This document shows positions 16,456-24,647 of a stretch of 30,207 bases of DNA, piece after piece. The notes beneath the pieces are model-generated. The model was not told the DNA's origin, did no database searches, and saw nothing but the letters and a program-made list of their open reading frames with translations. The position numbers and the translations under genes are program-made. Each line of letters opens with the position of its first letter. The stretch's first letter is position 1. This DNA comes from CAZPAV01 sp964584755. Its GTDB lineage: Bacteria > Actinomycetota > Acidimicrobiia > Spongiisociales > UBA5794. Location of the stretch: positions 1-30,207 of the forward strand of contig CAZPAV010000035.1 of NCBI GenBank assembly GCA_964584755.1. The letters run 5' to 3'.

Positions 16456-17688
16456 GTGGTCGAGGTCACCGGCGACGACAGGGACGCGGCGCTCGCCCTC
16501 CTCCACCGCGCCGCCCACGTCGCCGGATTCCTCGCCTCCCCGGCGGACGACCACTACGCCGCAGTGTGGTCCCGGGACGCCGCGGTCGCCGTGCTCGGTG
16601 CCGACGCCTCCGGGGACGATCACCTCCTGGCGACGGCCCGGGCGACACTCCGCACCCTCGCCACCCGGGCCGCTCCCACGGGCCGGGTCGTCGACGCCTT
16701 CTGGCCGGCCTCGGGGTACGCGGACTGGGGCGAGGCGGGAGCCACCGACGCCGGCGCCTGGTTCGTCGTCGCGCTGGCAGACCACGTCGCCGCCACCGAC
16801 GACGACCGGTTCGCCCGGGAGCTCTGGCCCACGGCGCACCGGGTGCTGACCTGGCTCGCCCACCAGGACGTGACCGGCTGGGGGGTGATCGACTCGCCCG
16901 CCGCCGGCGACTGGATGGACTCCTCCCTCAACCGTTCCGGTCGGGTGCTCCACGTGAACGTGCTGTACGCCTGGGCGGTGGACGCCGCGGCGAGACTCGC
17001 CGGCCGCATCGGCGTCGATCCTCCCCTCGACCCGGCGGCGGTGGCGGCGGCGGTGGATCGGGTCTTCTGGCCGACCCCCGGAGCCGACCTCGGCGAGGTC
17101 GTCGTCGGGGCTCCGCCCGGCTCCCGCTTCCCGCACCCGCTGGCGGCCCGGGCGTACCGGGACCTCGCCGTCCCCGGCCGTCGCCATTACGTCGCCTCGA
17201 TCTCCTACGGTCGGTTCGTCGATCGTTGTGACGTCCTCGCCAACGTGCTGGCGGTCTGCTCCGGGGTCGCCGGCGACCACGCCCCGGTCATCCTCGCCCA
17301 CCTCGACGCGGTGGGTGTCGCCACGCCGTACCCGTCACGGACCTGGCCCGAGCCCTTCCTCCCCGACGATCCCGCCGGCCTGCTCGATCCGGTGGCCGAC
17401 GCCCTGCAGGATGCTCGGTGGCGCAACCCGCCGGGGGCATACCACAACGGCGGCGTCTGGCCGTACGTGGGCGCCTTCCACGCCGCCGCCCTGGCCCGGG
17501 TCGGGCGTCACGAGGAGGCGCGGGCGATGCTCGGGAGGGTCGCCGCCGCCAATCGGCTCGGAAGCGGGTTCCACGAGTGGATCCACGCCCGGACCGGACG
17601 GGTGGGAGGTCCCCCCGATCAGACCTGGAACGCCGGGGCGTTCCTCTGGGCCCTGGGCCGGATCGAGGGTCCGGGCGTGGGCGGGTGA
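16456..17688 (+). CDS. (Alpha/alpha)6-barrel glycosidase of the neutral invertase / debranching type
   Basis: This 410-residue cytosolic protein without signal peptide has motifs of six-hairpin glycosidases: VWSRDAAVAVLG near residue 35, DWMDSSL near 153, YHNGGVWPYVGAFHAAAL near 330 and the closing FHEWIHARTGRVGGPPDQTWNAGAFLWAL. This layout is shared by GH100-like neutral invertases and glycogen debranching amylo-glucosidases, which I cannot separate by eye. It acts on an alpha-glycosidic substrate, perhaps sucrose-like or a compatible solute. A strong hairpin follows its stop directly. Another glycosidase of the same fold lies at 20767-21918. Confidence 0.72.
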   Translation: MVEVTGDDRDAALALLHRAAHVAGFLASPADDHYAAVWSRDAAVAVLGADASGDDHLLATARATLRTLATRAAPTGRVVDAFWPASGYADWGEAGATDAGAWFVVALADHVAATDDDRFARELWPTAHRVLTWLAHQDVTGWGVIDSPAAGDWMDSSLNRSGRVLHVNVLYAWAVDAAARLAGRIGVDPPLDPAAVAAAVDRVFWPTPGADLGEVVVGAPPGSRFPHPLAARAYRDLAVPGRRHYVASISYGRFVDRCDVLANVLAVCSGVAGDHAPVILAHLDAVGVATPYPSRTWPEPFLPDDPAGLLDPVADALQDARWRNPPGAYHNGGVWPYVGAFHAAALARVGRHEEARAMLGRVAAANRLGSGFHEWIHARTGRVGGPPDQTWNAGAFLWALGRIEGPGVGG

Positions 17689-17689
17689 G

Positions 17690-17723
17690 GGGCGGGGGGA
17701 GCCGCTCCCGGCTCCCCCCGCCC
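17690..17723. terminator. Strong bidirectional terminator hairpin
   Basis: A perfect 15-bp stem (17690-17704 with 17709-17723) closes on a CTCC loop. It starts 2 nt after the stop of the plus-strand glycosidase and ends 15 nt before the stop of the minus-strand nitrite reductase. It has no U tract, as is usual at this GC content. Confidence 0.75.
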
Positions 17724-17737
17724 GTTCGGGGCGACGC

Positions 17738-18961
17738 TCAACCCTCGGTGGGTGAGGCCGGGCGGGGCACCGAGAAGATCTCCGGCTGGTCGGGTCCCTC
17801 GATGGTGAGCTTCCCCAACGCCCCCTTGTAGAAGGTCCGCTCGATGGCGTGATCCACGATGAGGACGGTCTGGGGCACGTAGGACTGGAGCTCGACGACG
17901 GTGCCGCCGCCGGCGACGACGAGCGTCGACTGGGAGCCGCGGATGACCCGGTTGGCGGGATGGGTGGCGGCCTCCGGATACACGAGGTCCCACTGGGAGC
18001 CGATGGGATGGAAGTTCGAGTCGAGCGCCGGTCCCTCGTCGATCATGTAGAAGCGGGCCCGCTCCCCCAGTTTCATCTTGAGGGTGCCGTCGCCGGTGAG
18101 CGCTCCGACCCGCCCGTTGAACACGACGTACCGGGGTTGCTCCCGGAAGAGCGCGTCGTGATCGAACGGCGCCACGCCGTCGGTGTCGGGCTCACCCACG
18201 TACCACTCGCTCTGGGTGAGCGCCCACTCGTGGTCGACCTGCGGGAGGGGCGTCTCCGGATCGACGATGAACATGCCGTACATGCCGTGGGCGATGTGGG
18301 CGGGGACGTCGCCGAAGGCGCAGTGGTACATGAAGGCACCCGGGTACAGGAGCCGGATCTGGATCGTCGCCGTCTCGCCCGGGTTCACCGTGAGGGCGGT
18401 CGCGCCGCCTCCCTGCCCGGTGACGGCGTGGAAGTCGATGTTGTGCGGCTGGGTGTTGCCGGGGAGGTTCGTGACGGTGATGCGCACCACGTCACCTACG
18501 CGTCCCCGGAGGACCGGACCGGGGGAGCCGCAGAGCACGTTCTCGTCACCGGCGATCCGGTACCCCCACATCTCGGTTTTGATGCCGTTGGCCGGGTCGA
18601 GGTCACAGACCCCCTCGAGGACCTCGAGATGGATCTCCTCGATGCGCTGATCCGTCCGGGTGACGGGGGGTGGGACGTTCGGGACGTAGGTGGCGTGTAC
18701 CTCGCCGGCGGGTGCCGGCTGGAGTTGCGCGAGGGGGGTGAGCTCGGGGGTGATGCTCGCATCCACGGGGTACGCCGGCGCGGCGGTGCCGCCGGCGGAG
18801 GCGTTCCCCGAACCGGCCGTCACCCCGGCGGCGGTGATCATGTCCTCCACCTCGGCGCGGGAGACGTTGCCGTTCTGCACCACGACCGACGCCGCCAGGA
18901 GCGCGATCGCGGCGAAGAGCAGCGCGAACTGCCACGCCCGGTACCAGAAGCCGTCGCTCAT
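17738..18961 (-). CDS. nirK: Membrane-anchored copper nitrite reductase (NirK-type two-domain multicopper oxidase)
   Basis: This 407-residue protein has an N-terminal transmembrane anchor (about 8-28), a linker of about 75 residues and two cupredoxin domains. All expected copper ligands are visible. Type 1 copper has His173, Cys214, His222 and Met227. Type 2 has His178 and His213, completed by His371 (VDHAIERTF). The catalytic Asp176 and His318 (SNFHPIGSQWD) are also present. NirK reduces nitrite to nitric oxide outside the membrane. ATG 18961 is preferred over GTG 18973 because GGAGGA lies just upstream. The Cys-to-His loop (CAFGDVPAH) is one residue shorter than in the classic AfNiR-type enzyme. 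No other denitrification gene is present, and a multicopper oxidase of different substrate is the alternative. Confidence 0.82.
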   Translation of the reverse strand: MSDGFWYRAWQFALLFAAIALLAASVVVQNGNVSRAEVEDMITAAGVTAGSGNASAGGTAAPAYPVDASITPELTPLAQLQPAPAGEVHATYVPNVPPPVTRTDQRIEEIHLEVLEGVCDLDPANGIKTEMWGYRIAGDENVLCGSPGPVLRGRVGDVVRITVTNLPGNTQPHNIDFHAVTGQGGGATALTVNPGETATIQIRLLYPGAFMYHCAFGDVPAHIAHGMYGMFIVDPETPLPQVDHEWALTQSEWYVGEPDTDGVAPFDHDALFREQPRYVVFNGRVGALTGDGTLKMKLGERARFYMIDEGPALDSNFHPIGSQWDLVYPEAATHPANRVIRGSQSTLVVAGGGTVVELQSYVPQTVLIVDHAIERTFYKGALGKLTIEGPDQPEIFSVPRPASPTEG

Positions 18962-19039
18962 CTCATCCTCCACGTCCAGGGGCGCCCGCCCCGCCTCGCC
19001 CTCCCCACCCGGGAGGAACGTCGATTCGATTACTCGCAG

Positions 19040-19045
19040 ACTATA
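19040..19045 (-). promoter_or_regulatory. Possible -10 for nirK in an A/T-rich pocket
   Basis: Minus-strand TATAGT lies about 78 nt before the nirK ATG in an A/T-rich pocket (about 19020-19058) that stands out from its neighbours. That would leave a long leader. No -35 match is obvious. Confidence 0.35.
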
Positions 19046-19135
19046 CGATTGTTCGACCGTGCACCAGGGCCGAAGGTCCCGGGTCGCGGGGAGTGATGCG
19101 CCGGCGCGAGCCGCCCGGGCCGAGTCTCGTCCCGC

Positions 19136-20719
19136 TCAGCCGGCGCCTTCCGCGGCCTCGAGCTCGAGGCAGAAGGCGCTCCGTCCGGGGGCGTACTCGT
19201 AGTGGACGGTGCCCCCCATGAGCTCGGCGAGGTGGCGCACGATCGTCAGTCCCAGGCCGATGGGATCCACCTGGCCCGCCTCCCCCCCGAAGCTGGCGAA
19301 CGGCTCGAAGATGCGATCCCGCAGCTCCTCGGGGACGCCGGGCCCGTTGTCGACCACCGACAGCGTGGCGACGTCGCCGCGACGTGCGATGATGATCCGG
19401 ATCTCGGGACCGCCGTACCGCACCGCGTTCGTCACGAGGTTCCGGACGATCTGCCGGATCCGGGCGGGGTCGCCCCAAGCGGCCGCCTCGCCGACGACCT
19501 CGACGTCGCGCCGGGGCGCGACCACCCCCCGTTCGAGGACCTGGACGGCCTGTGCCCGCAGGTCCACCGGGACACGCACCACCTGCAGCTCCCCGAGCTC
19601 GGCGCGGGCGCCGGCGAGGAGGTCGTCGACGAGGTTCGCCAGCTCGAGCGCCTGGTCGGCGATGAGACCGACGAGCTCGACGCGCTCGGGCTCGGAGAGG
19701 GCCGCGGTGTCCATCTGGAGCAGCTCGGCGAAGCCGAGCACCGCCGACAGCGGGGTCCGCACCTCGTGAGACACCGACGCCACGAGTCGCAGCCGGGCCT
19801 CGGCCATCTCCTGAGCCTGCCGGCGCGCCTCCTCGCGTTCGGTGACGTCGTGGACGACCGCCATGACGCCGCTGTGCCTTCCCAGGGGCACCTTGGCGAT
19901 GGTGATCTCGCACGGGAACTCGCTCCCGTCGGCGCGCCGGGCCCAGATCTTCCCTCGCACGTTCATGGGACGGCGCGGCTCGTCCGAGGCGAAGAACCCT
20001 GCGACGTGCCCGGCGTGCGCCTCCCGGAAGCGGGGCGGGACCAGCTCGGCGAGGTCGCGGCCGACGAGCTCGGCGCAGGAGGGGTACCCGAAGGTGGTCG
20101 CCGCCGCCTCGTTCGCCTCGACGATCCGCTGGGCGGCGTCGACGACGACGATGGCGTCGGCGGCGTTCGTGAAGAGGGTCGCCCGCCGCAGCACGGTGCG
20201 TCGCAGGACGAGGGCGTTGCGGTCGTGCACCCACGAGCCGGCCGCCACCGCGACCACGAGCAGCCCCGCCTCGAGCCCCGTCCCGAAAACCCCCTCGTTC
20301 GAGCGGACGATCCAGGTGACGGCGGCGGCGAGGAGGAAGCCGGTGAGGAGGAAGGCCCACCGTCGGGAGACGAAGTACCCGGCGGCGGTCACCGCCAGGG
20401 CGAACCCGACGAGCGTCACGAGGACGAGGTCCGCGTCGAAGAGAGGGACGACGAGGACGAGCGCGAGACCCCCGGGGAGGAGGAGGATCCCGGGATGGTC
20501 CCGGTCCGTGCCGATCTGCCACAACCCCACCGCGACGAGGAGGCCCGCCGCGCCGGCGGCCCAGCCGAGGGGAGCACTGTGCTGCAACAGGGCGAGGACG
20601 GCGAGGCCCATCCCGACGATGGCCGTCGCCGCGGTCGTCACCCAGGTGAAGACCCGCCGCGGCTCACGCAACTCCAGAGTCGGGGAGGGCGCGCCCCCCC
20701 GACCACGCATCGTCGCCAT
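19136..20719 (-). CDS. Membrane sensor histidine kinase with PAS domain, orphan
   Basis: This 527-residue kinase has about six hydrophobic helices between residues 25 and 163 and a PAS domain at about 180-295 (ATLFTNAADAIVVVDAAQRIVEANEAA through VMAVVHDVTERE). HisKA follows with phosphoacceptor His318 (VSHEVRTPL). HATPase_c has the N box NLVTNAVRYGG, G1 DNGPGVPE and G2 GLGLTIVRHLAELMGG. No response regulator is adjacent. It lies between nirK and the GH63-like gene, all on the minus strand, but each has its own promoter-like sequence, so regulation of nirK by it is only a guess. The start at 20719 has TATGAT 8 nt upstream; ATG 20710 is possible. Confidence 0.87.
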   Translation of the reverse strand: MATMRGRGGAPSPTLELREPRRVFTWVTTAATAIVGMGLAVLALLQHSAPLGWAAGAAGLLVAVGLWQIGTDRDHPGILLLPGGLALVLVVPLFDADLVLVTLVGFALAVTAAGYFVSRRWAFLLTGFLLAAAVTWIVRSNEGVFGTGLEAGLLVVAVAAGSWVHDRNALVLRRTVLRRATLFTNAADAIVVVDAAQRIVEANEAAATTFGYPSCAELVGRDLAELVPPRFREAHAGHVAGFFASDEPRRPMNVRGKIWARRADGSEFPCEITIAKVPLGRHSGVMAVVHDVTEREEARRQAQEMAEARLRLVASVSHEVRTPLSAVLGFAELLQMDTAALSEPERVELVGLIADQALELANLVDDLLAGARAELGELQVVRVPVDLRAQAVQVLERGVVAPRRDVEVVGEAAAWGDPARIRQIVRNLVTNAVRYGGPEIRIIIARRGDVATLSVVDNGPGVPEELRDRIFEPFASFGGEAGQVDPIGLGLTIVRHLAELMGGTVHYEYAPGRSAFCLELEAAEGAG

Positions 20720-20727
20720 GGATGCGG

Positions 20728-20733
20728 ATCATA
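20728..20733 (-). promoter_or_regulatory. -10-like hexamer for the PAS histidine kinase
   Basis: Minus-strand TATGAT, the closest match to the TATAAT consensus among the core genes here, is 8 nt before ATG 20719. Confidence 0.55.
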
Positions 20734-20766
20734 GTCCCGGGGGCGACGATTCCTGACGCGCCCTCC

Positions 20767-21918
20767 TCAGGGGAGGAGCGGGGGCCATCGGTACGCGGCT
20801 GCCACCGCCGCCCAGGTCTGCGGCGTCGCCCCGCAGGCCCGACCCGTCTCCGGGTTCCAGTACTCGGAGAACCCCGAGGCCCGGGTGCCGGCCGTCGCCC
20901 GGGCGGCGATCGCCTCGGCCAGGCCGGTGCGCCCCCAGCGGGCCGCTGCCAGCCAGGCGAGGTAGTTCATCTGGGGCCAGGATGCCCCGCGCCAGTAGCC
21001 GTCGGGCCGGTAGGTGGGCTCGTCGGCGGCGACGAAGCGCACCCCGTACGGGGCGAGGAACCGCGCCTCGTCACCGAGGTGCCGCAGCGCCCGGCCGGCA
21101 TGGTCGGCGTCGTCGGTGACGAGGAGGGGCAGGAGCCCGTCGAGCGTCGCCACCGCGCCGCTCCCCCCTTCGCCCACGATGGGCTCGTCGACCCAGAACC
21201 CCCGGTCCTCGTCCCACAGGCGCGTGTCGATCGCCGCGGCCAGCGCGTCCCGTCGTCGGGCGGCGAGGTCGTCCCCGGTGAGGCGGGCGTACTCCCCGAG
21301 GGCGTGGGCGACGAGTGCCCCGAACCCGGCGGGGGCGACCACGAAGCGGGAGGACCACACCGCGTCCCCCCGGGGTCCCCACGTCGTCTCGGGAACCAGC
21401 ATGACGTCGAAGGCGGTCCACTCGGGCCGGTTCCACTCGGTGCCCCCGACCCAGGCGTCCCAGCGCGGCGAGTCGTCGCTGCCCGCCTCCCAGGGGTGGA
21501 CGATGAAGACGAGCCCGTCCTCCGTCCGACGGCTCTCCCACAGCGCGTCGAGTCCTCGCCACACCCGTTCCCGCAGGGTCTCGTCCACCGAGAGACGGCG
21601 TGCCTCGAGGAACCGAGCGGTGTGGGCGTAGAGGGGGGGCTGGGTGTAGGAGGAGGCGTGGGAGAGAGGGCCCCGGAACATCTCGGGACGGGCGTACCGC
21701 ATGTGGGGCACGAACCCGTTCTCGAGCTGCGCGGCGAAGACCCCGTCCAGCTCACGGAGGGCCCTGCGGTCCCCCACCGCGGCCCAGGCGATGGCGTGGA
21801 AACAGGAGTCCCACAGCCACTGGTGGGGGTACACGCCCCGGTTCGGGTAGCAGTAGCCCCGCTTGTCGTCCCAGGCCGCCTCGAGGACGGCTCGCGCCTC
21901 GGTGACGATGGTCTCCAT
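20767..21918 (-). CDS. GH63-like glycosidase (mannosylglycerate hydrolase type)
   Basis: This 383-residue protein without signal peptide carries motifs of the GH63/MGH1 (alpha/alpha)6-barrel family: YPHQWLWDSCFHAIAW (about 30-45), SYTQPPLYAHTARFLEARR, HPWEAGSDDSPRWDAW, DGYWRGASWPQMNYLAWLA and FSEYWNPETGRACGATPQTWAAV. Family members hydrolyse mannosylglycerate or glucosylglycerate, compatible solutes of stressed cells, or related alpha-glucosides; I favour this over glycan processing because the protein is short and cytosolic. It is divergent from the MFS gene. Minus-strand TAGTGT lies 9 nt before its ATG. Confidence 0.82.
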   Translation of the reverse strand: METIVTEARAVLEAAWDDKRGYCYPNRGVYPHQWLWDSCFHAIAWAAVGDRRALRELDGVFAAQLENGFVPHMRYARPEMFRGPLSHASSYTQPPLYAHTARFLEARRLSVDETLRERVWRGLDALWESRRTEDGLVFIVHPWEAGSDDSPRWDAWVGGTEWNRPEWTAFDVMLVPETTWGPRGDAVWSSRFVVAPAGFGALVAHALGEYARLTGDDLAARRRDALAAAIDTRLWDEDRGFWVDEPIVGEGGSGAVATLDGLLPLLVTDDADHAGRALRHLGDEARFLAPYGVRFVAADEPTYRPDGYWRGASWPQMNYLAWLAAARWGRTGLAEAIAARATAGTRASGFSEYWNPETGRACGATPQTWAAVAAAYRWPPLLP

Positions 21919-22156
21919 GTGACGCGAACACTATCCGCGGAATCCCCGTTCGCGTTTCCCGACGACCGGACTCGCGAGGGACACGACCCGCCGTGGGTGG
22001 CGCCGCCAAGCGACCTCCGCGACCTCGTGTGATGCCGCCGCGGGGAGCATCTCCGGGCCCCGGACCGAACCGTCCGAGGACGGGAAGCACGAGGACGGAA
22101 CGGCTACCGCCGCGGTCGTGACGTGCCGGCCCCGTCGGACCGCTCGGGCCCGCTCC

Positions 22157-22198
22157 GGTTCCGGTCGGCGGTTCCCGAGCCGGGATGGTTTCGGTCGG
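22157..22198 (+). promoter_or_regulatory. Direct repeat upstream of the MFS promoter
   Basis: GGTTCCGGTCGG (22157-22168) and GGTTTCGGTCGG (22187-22198) differ at one position and are 30 bp apart, near three helical turns. The second ends 12 nt before TACCAT, overlapping where a -35 box would be. This is a good candidate for a regulator binding site. Confidence 0.45.
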
Positions 22199-22210
22199 AT
22201 CACCGGCCGA

Positions 22211-22216
22211 TACCAT
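22211..22216 (+). promoter_or_regulatory. -10-like hexamer for the MFS gene
   Basis: TACCAT is 8 nt before ATG 22225. Confidence 0.5.
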
Positions 22217-22224
22217 CCCGGCCC

Positions 22225-23439
22225 ATGACCGACCCCGGCCAGGAGAGCGAGGCCCGAACCCCGGGCGACGGGGACAGTGACGGTTTCCAGACGAGCCGGG
22301 TGGTCACGCTCGTCGCCGGCCATGCCGTCCACGACACCTACCCGGCGTTCCTCGCCCCGCTGCTGCCCCGGTTCGTCGCGTCCCTCGCACTGACGAAGAC
22401 CGCCGCCGGCGCCCTCGCCGCGTTCCTCCAGCTCCCGTCCCTCCTCCAGCCCTTCATCGGTCATCTCGCCGACCGGAAAGCGCTGCGCTGGATCGTCATC
22501 CTCGGCCCCGGCGTCACCGGCACCGCGATGAGCTTCCTGGGATGGGCCCCCAACTACGTCGCGCTCGCCCTCATGCTCGTCGTCGCCGGTGCGAGCGTCG
22601 CCTCGTTCCACGCGACGGCGCCGGTAGCCGCCGGGTACCTGTCGGGACGGCGTCTCGGTCGGGGAATGGGGTTGTGGATGGTGGGTGGCGAGCTGGGGCG
22701 AGCCCTCGGACCGGTCGCCGTGGTGGGAGCCCTGGCCATGATGTCGATGCGGGGGATGGCGTCACTGTCGCTCGTTGCGGTCGCCACCTCGGTGTTCCTC
22801 TTCCTCGGCCTGCGACGGGTGCCGCTGCGGACGCGGGGCGACGGCGACCGGGTGGCGTGGCGGGCGGCCGTGCGGGCGATGGCCGGATTGATGGGACTGC
22901 TGGCCGTGCTCGTGGCGCTGCGGTCGTTGATGATGACGGCGACGACCCTGTTCCTCCCGCTGTTTCTCACCGAACACGGTGCCGGGCTGTGGCTCGCCGG
23001 TGCCGCGTTGTCGATCGTCGAAGGGGCTGGAATCGCCGGGGCGTTCGCCGGTGGATGGCTGAGCGACCATCTCGGACGGCGGGCGGTCCTCGCGTTCGGC
23101 CACGTGGTCGCGCCTCTGGCGCTCCTCGCGTTCCTCGTGGCCGACGGGTGGGTGCGAGCGGCGCTGCTGCCGGTGGTCGGGTTCTCGCTGCTGTCGATTC
23201 CGCCGGTGATGATGGCGATCGTCCAGGAGCGAGTCCCGGAAAGCCGGGCGCTCGCCAACGGCGTCTACCTGTCGATGAACTTCGCCATCCGTTCCCTCGC
23301 CGCGGTCGTCTACGGAGTCGTGGCGGATCGGCTCGGTCTTTCCGCGGCGATGCTCATCGCCGTGGTGGCCATGGTCGCCGGCCTCCCCCTCGTCTGGATC
23401 GTCGTGCCCGCGCGGGCTGGGATCCGCCCCGCCGACTGA
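22225..23439 (+). CDS. Fosmidomycin-resistance-type MFS efflux transporter
   Basis: This 404-residue major facilitator has about 11-12 hydrophobic helices. The first block GHAVHDTYPAFLAPLLPRFV, with an early His/Asp pair in the first helix, followed by GALAAFLQLPSLLQPFIGHLADR, is characteristic of the Fsr (fosmidomycin resistance) group. GGWLSDHLGRRAVLAFG is the mid-protein MFS loop signature. It probably exports small organic molecules; the real substrate is unknown. The first 25 residues are hydrophilic and precede helix 1. ATG 22225 fits the hexamer 8 nt upstream. Confidence 0.8.
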   Translation: MTDPGQESEARTPGDGDSDGFQTSRVVTLVAGHAVHDTYPAFLAPLLPRFVASLALTKTAAGALAAFLQLPSLLQPFIGHLADRKALRWIVILGPGVTGTAMSFLGWAPNYVALALMLVVAGASVASFHATAPVAAGYLSGRRLGRGMGLWMVGGELGRALGPVAVVGALAMMSMRGMASLSLVAVATSVFLFLGLRRVPLRTRGDGDRVAWRAAVRAMAGLMGLLAVLVALRSLMMTATTLFLPLFLTEHGAGLWLAGAALSIVEGAGIAGAFAGGWLSDHLGRRAVLAFGHVVAPLALLAFLVADGWVRAALLPVVGFSLLSIPPVMMAIVQERVPESRALANGVYLSMNFAIRSLAAVVYGVVADRLGLSAAMLIAVVAMVAGLPLVWIVVPARAGIRPAD

Positions 23440-23552
23440 TCCCGTACCCTCCTGTCGGGAAGGGGTCGATGGCATGGGTCTCCGGGATCTCAGGCGTGTC
23501 CGGCAATGAACCCCTCCGCGTTTCCCGGAGAGGTTCGATCCCCCGCGGGTCG

Positions 23553-23581
23553 TTGACACCGCTCCTCGGTCATCGTTTACT
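23553..23581 (+). promoter_or_regulatory. TTGACA-17-TTTACT promoter of the lipoprotein hydrolase
   Basis: TTGACA (23553-23558) is a perfect -35 box. After 17 nt comes TTTACT (23576-23581), and 7 nt later the GTG at 23589. It is the only promoter in the window with a full -35 box, and it independently supports leaderless starts 6-9 nt from the hexamer. Confidence 0.65.
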
Positions 23582-23588
23582 GCTCCAG

Positions 23589-24461
23589 GTGCCGAAACGG
23601 AGACTGCCTCTTCTGGTGGCGATTCCCTTCCTGGCGCTGACGGTCGCCGTGGCGGCGTGCACCGGCCAACCCGGACGCAGGCCGACTCCGGACAGCCCGG
23701 GAAGCGCCACGGCCTCGGTCACCACGACTTCGTCCCTCACCCCGTCGACGGTCGGGTCCACGCTCGGTGGTCAAGCCACGGCAACCACCGCGACATCGGT
23801 CACGACGACGACACCGCCGTCCACCGAGGCATCCACCGAGCCCCTCTCCGACGGAAGCTTCGTCTGTCGCCCAGCCGGCCCGGGCCCCTTCGCCGCCGTC
23901 CTGTACAACCACGGCGGCCGCGGCGACGCGCTCGGTGGCGACCTGCGCGGGACCTGCGAGGCGCTCGCTGCAGCCGGCTATGTGGCACGCGCCGAGAGAC
24001 GCCCGGCGACGATGTCGCTCACCGGCCACCTGGAAGACGTCCTCGCCGGCCTCGATGCACTTCGCTCTCGCCAGGACGTGGACGCGGATCGGGTGGCGAT
24101 GATCGGATTCAGCCGCGGCGGCTTGCTCACGATGCAGGCCGCACTGGTTCGCCCCGACCAGATCGCCGTGGCCATACTCCTCGCTCCGGCGTCGGGCAAC
24201 GGCGCCCTGGAGGCGACCCTCCTCGACGTGAGCGCTCTGGTGGCCCCTGTACACGTGTTCGTCTCCGAGAACGACGTCTTTCAGGACGACCACGTCGGAT
24301 TGGCCCATGCGGTCGAGTCGGCCCTCTCCTCCGCCGACAAGACGGTTGTGCTGAGGATCTATCCCCCTCATGGCAAGGACGGGCACACGCTGTTCTTCAA
24401 GGTGCAGGAGCCGTATTGGAGCGACGTCCTGGAGGTGCTCGACTCCGTGCTGAGAGACTGA
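23589..24461 (+). CDS. Lipoprotein alpha/beta hydrolase (dienelactone hydrolase-like)
   Basis: This 290-residue protein has a lipoprotein signal peptide (PKRRLPLLVAIPFLALTVAVAAC, Cys24), a Thr/Ser-rich linker (about 30-85) and an alpha/beta-hydrolase domain. The domain has YNHGGRGD for the oxyanion hole, the nucleophile elbow GFSRGG (Ser175), SENDVFQDDH (Asp229 or neighbour) and PPHGKDGHT (His261 or His266). It should be an exported esterase or peptidase-like enzyme; no substrate is inferred. GTG 23589 starts the signal peptide and fits the promoter above. An in-frame ATG at 23469, with GGGAAGGGG before it, would add 40 residues and bury the signal peptide. It is the last gene before the accessory region. 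Confidence 0.75.
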   Translation: MPKRRLPLLVAIPFLALTVAVAACTGQPGRRPTPDSPGSATASVTTTSSLTPSTVGSTLGGQATATTATSVTTTTPPSTEASTEPLSDGSFVCRPAGPGPFAAVLYNHGGRGDALGGDLRGTCEALAAAGYVARAERRPATMSLTGHLEDVLAGLDALRSRQDVDADRVAMIGFSRGGLLTMQAALVRPDQIAVAILLAPASGNGALEATLLDVSALVAPVHVFVSENDVFQDDHVGLAHAVESALSSADKTVVLRIYPPHGKDGHTLFFKVQEPYWSDVLEVLDSVLRD

Positions 24462-24621
24462 GAGATACCTTCCCGGGACCGCCGCACCCACCTGTTCCCC
24501 TCCGAGGTAGGCGCGCTCGCAAGACGCCTGGAGGACATCCAGGCCCGGAATCTCGCGGCCCGACCGCGGCCTAGCGATCGCCGCCAGGGCATCGACTTCG
24601 GCAAGAGACGACAGAGACCCT
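24462..24621 (+). pseudogene. Probable C-terminal remnant of a tyrosine integrase
   Basis: Directly after the hydrolase stop (24459-24461), the same frame reads DRRTHLFPSEVGALARRLEDIQARNLAA. Actinobacterial phage-type integrases end in a very similar HLFPSE...ALA.RLD stretch just after the catalytic Tyr region. There is no start, no upstream domain and no catalytic Tyr, so this is at most a remnant. The frame stays open through the adjacent tRNA fragment A into the hicB remnant and stops at 24896. An integrase tail pointing at the 3' end of a tRNA fragment is the expected arrangement for a tRNA-targeted element. Chance similarity remains possible. Confidence 0.4.
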
Positions 24622-24639
24622 CATCATGGCGCGGGTCTC
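24614..24639. repeat. Hairpin beside tRNA fragment A
   Basis: GAGACCC (24614-24620) pairs with GGGTCTC (24633-24639), loop 12 nt. It sits 8 nt before fragment A, in the same relative place as the hairpins at copies C, D and E. Confidence 0.45.
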
Positions 24640-24647
24640 GCTCGGCA

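Larger units (their letters stand above)
21919..22224. other. 306-nt divergent intergenic region, GH63-like gene / MFS gene
   Basis: No gene is supported here. It holds the minus-strand hexamer TAGTGT (21928-21933, 9 nt from the glycosidase start) and the plus-strand TACCAT (22211-22216, 8 nt from the MFS start). A 12-bp direct repeat sits just upstream of the latter. The rest is GC-rich sequence in which I see nothing. Confidence 0.5.

Noticed and set aside
19202..20734. Long plus-strand frame opposite the PAS histidine kinase
   Set aside because: Same reason: no domain, biased composition, and the minus-strand kinase has every expected motif.
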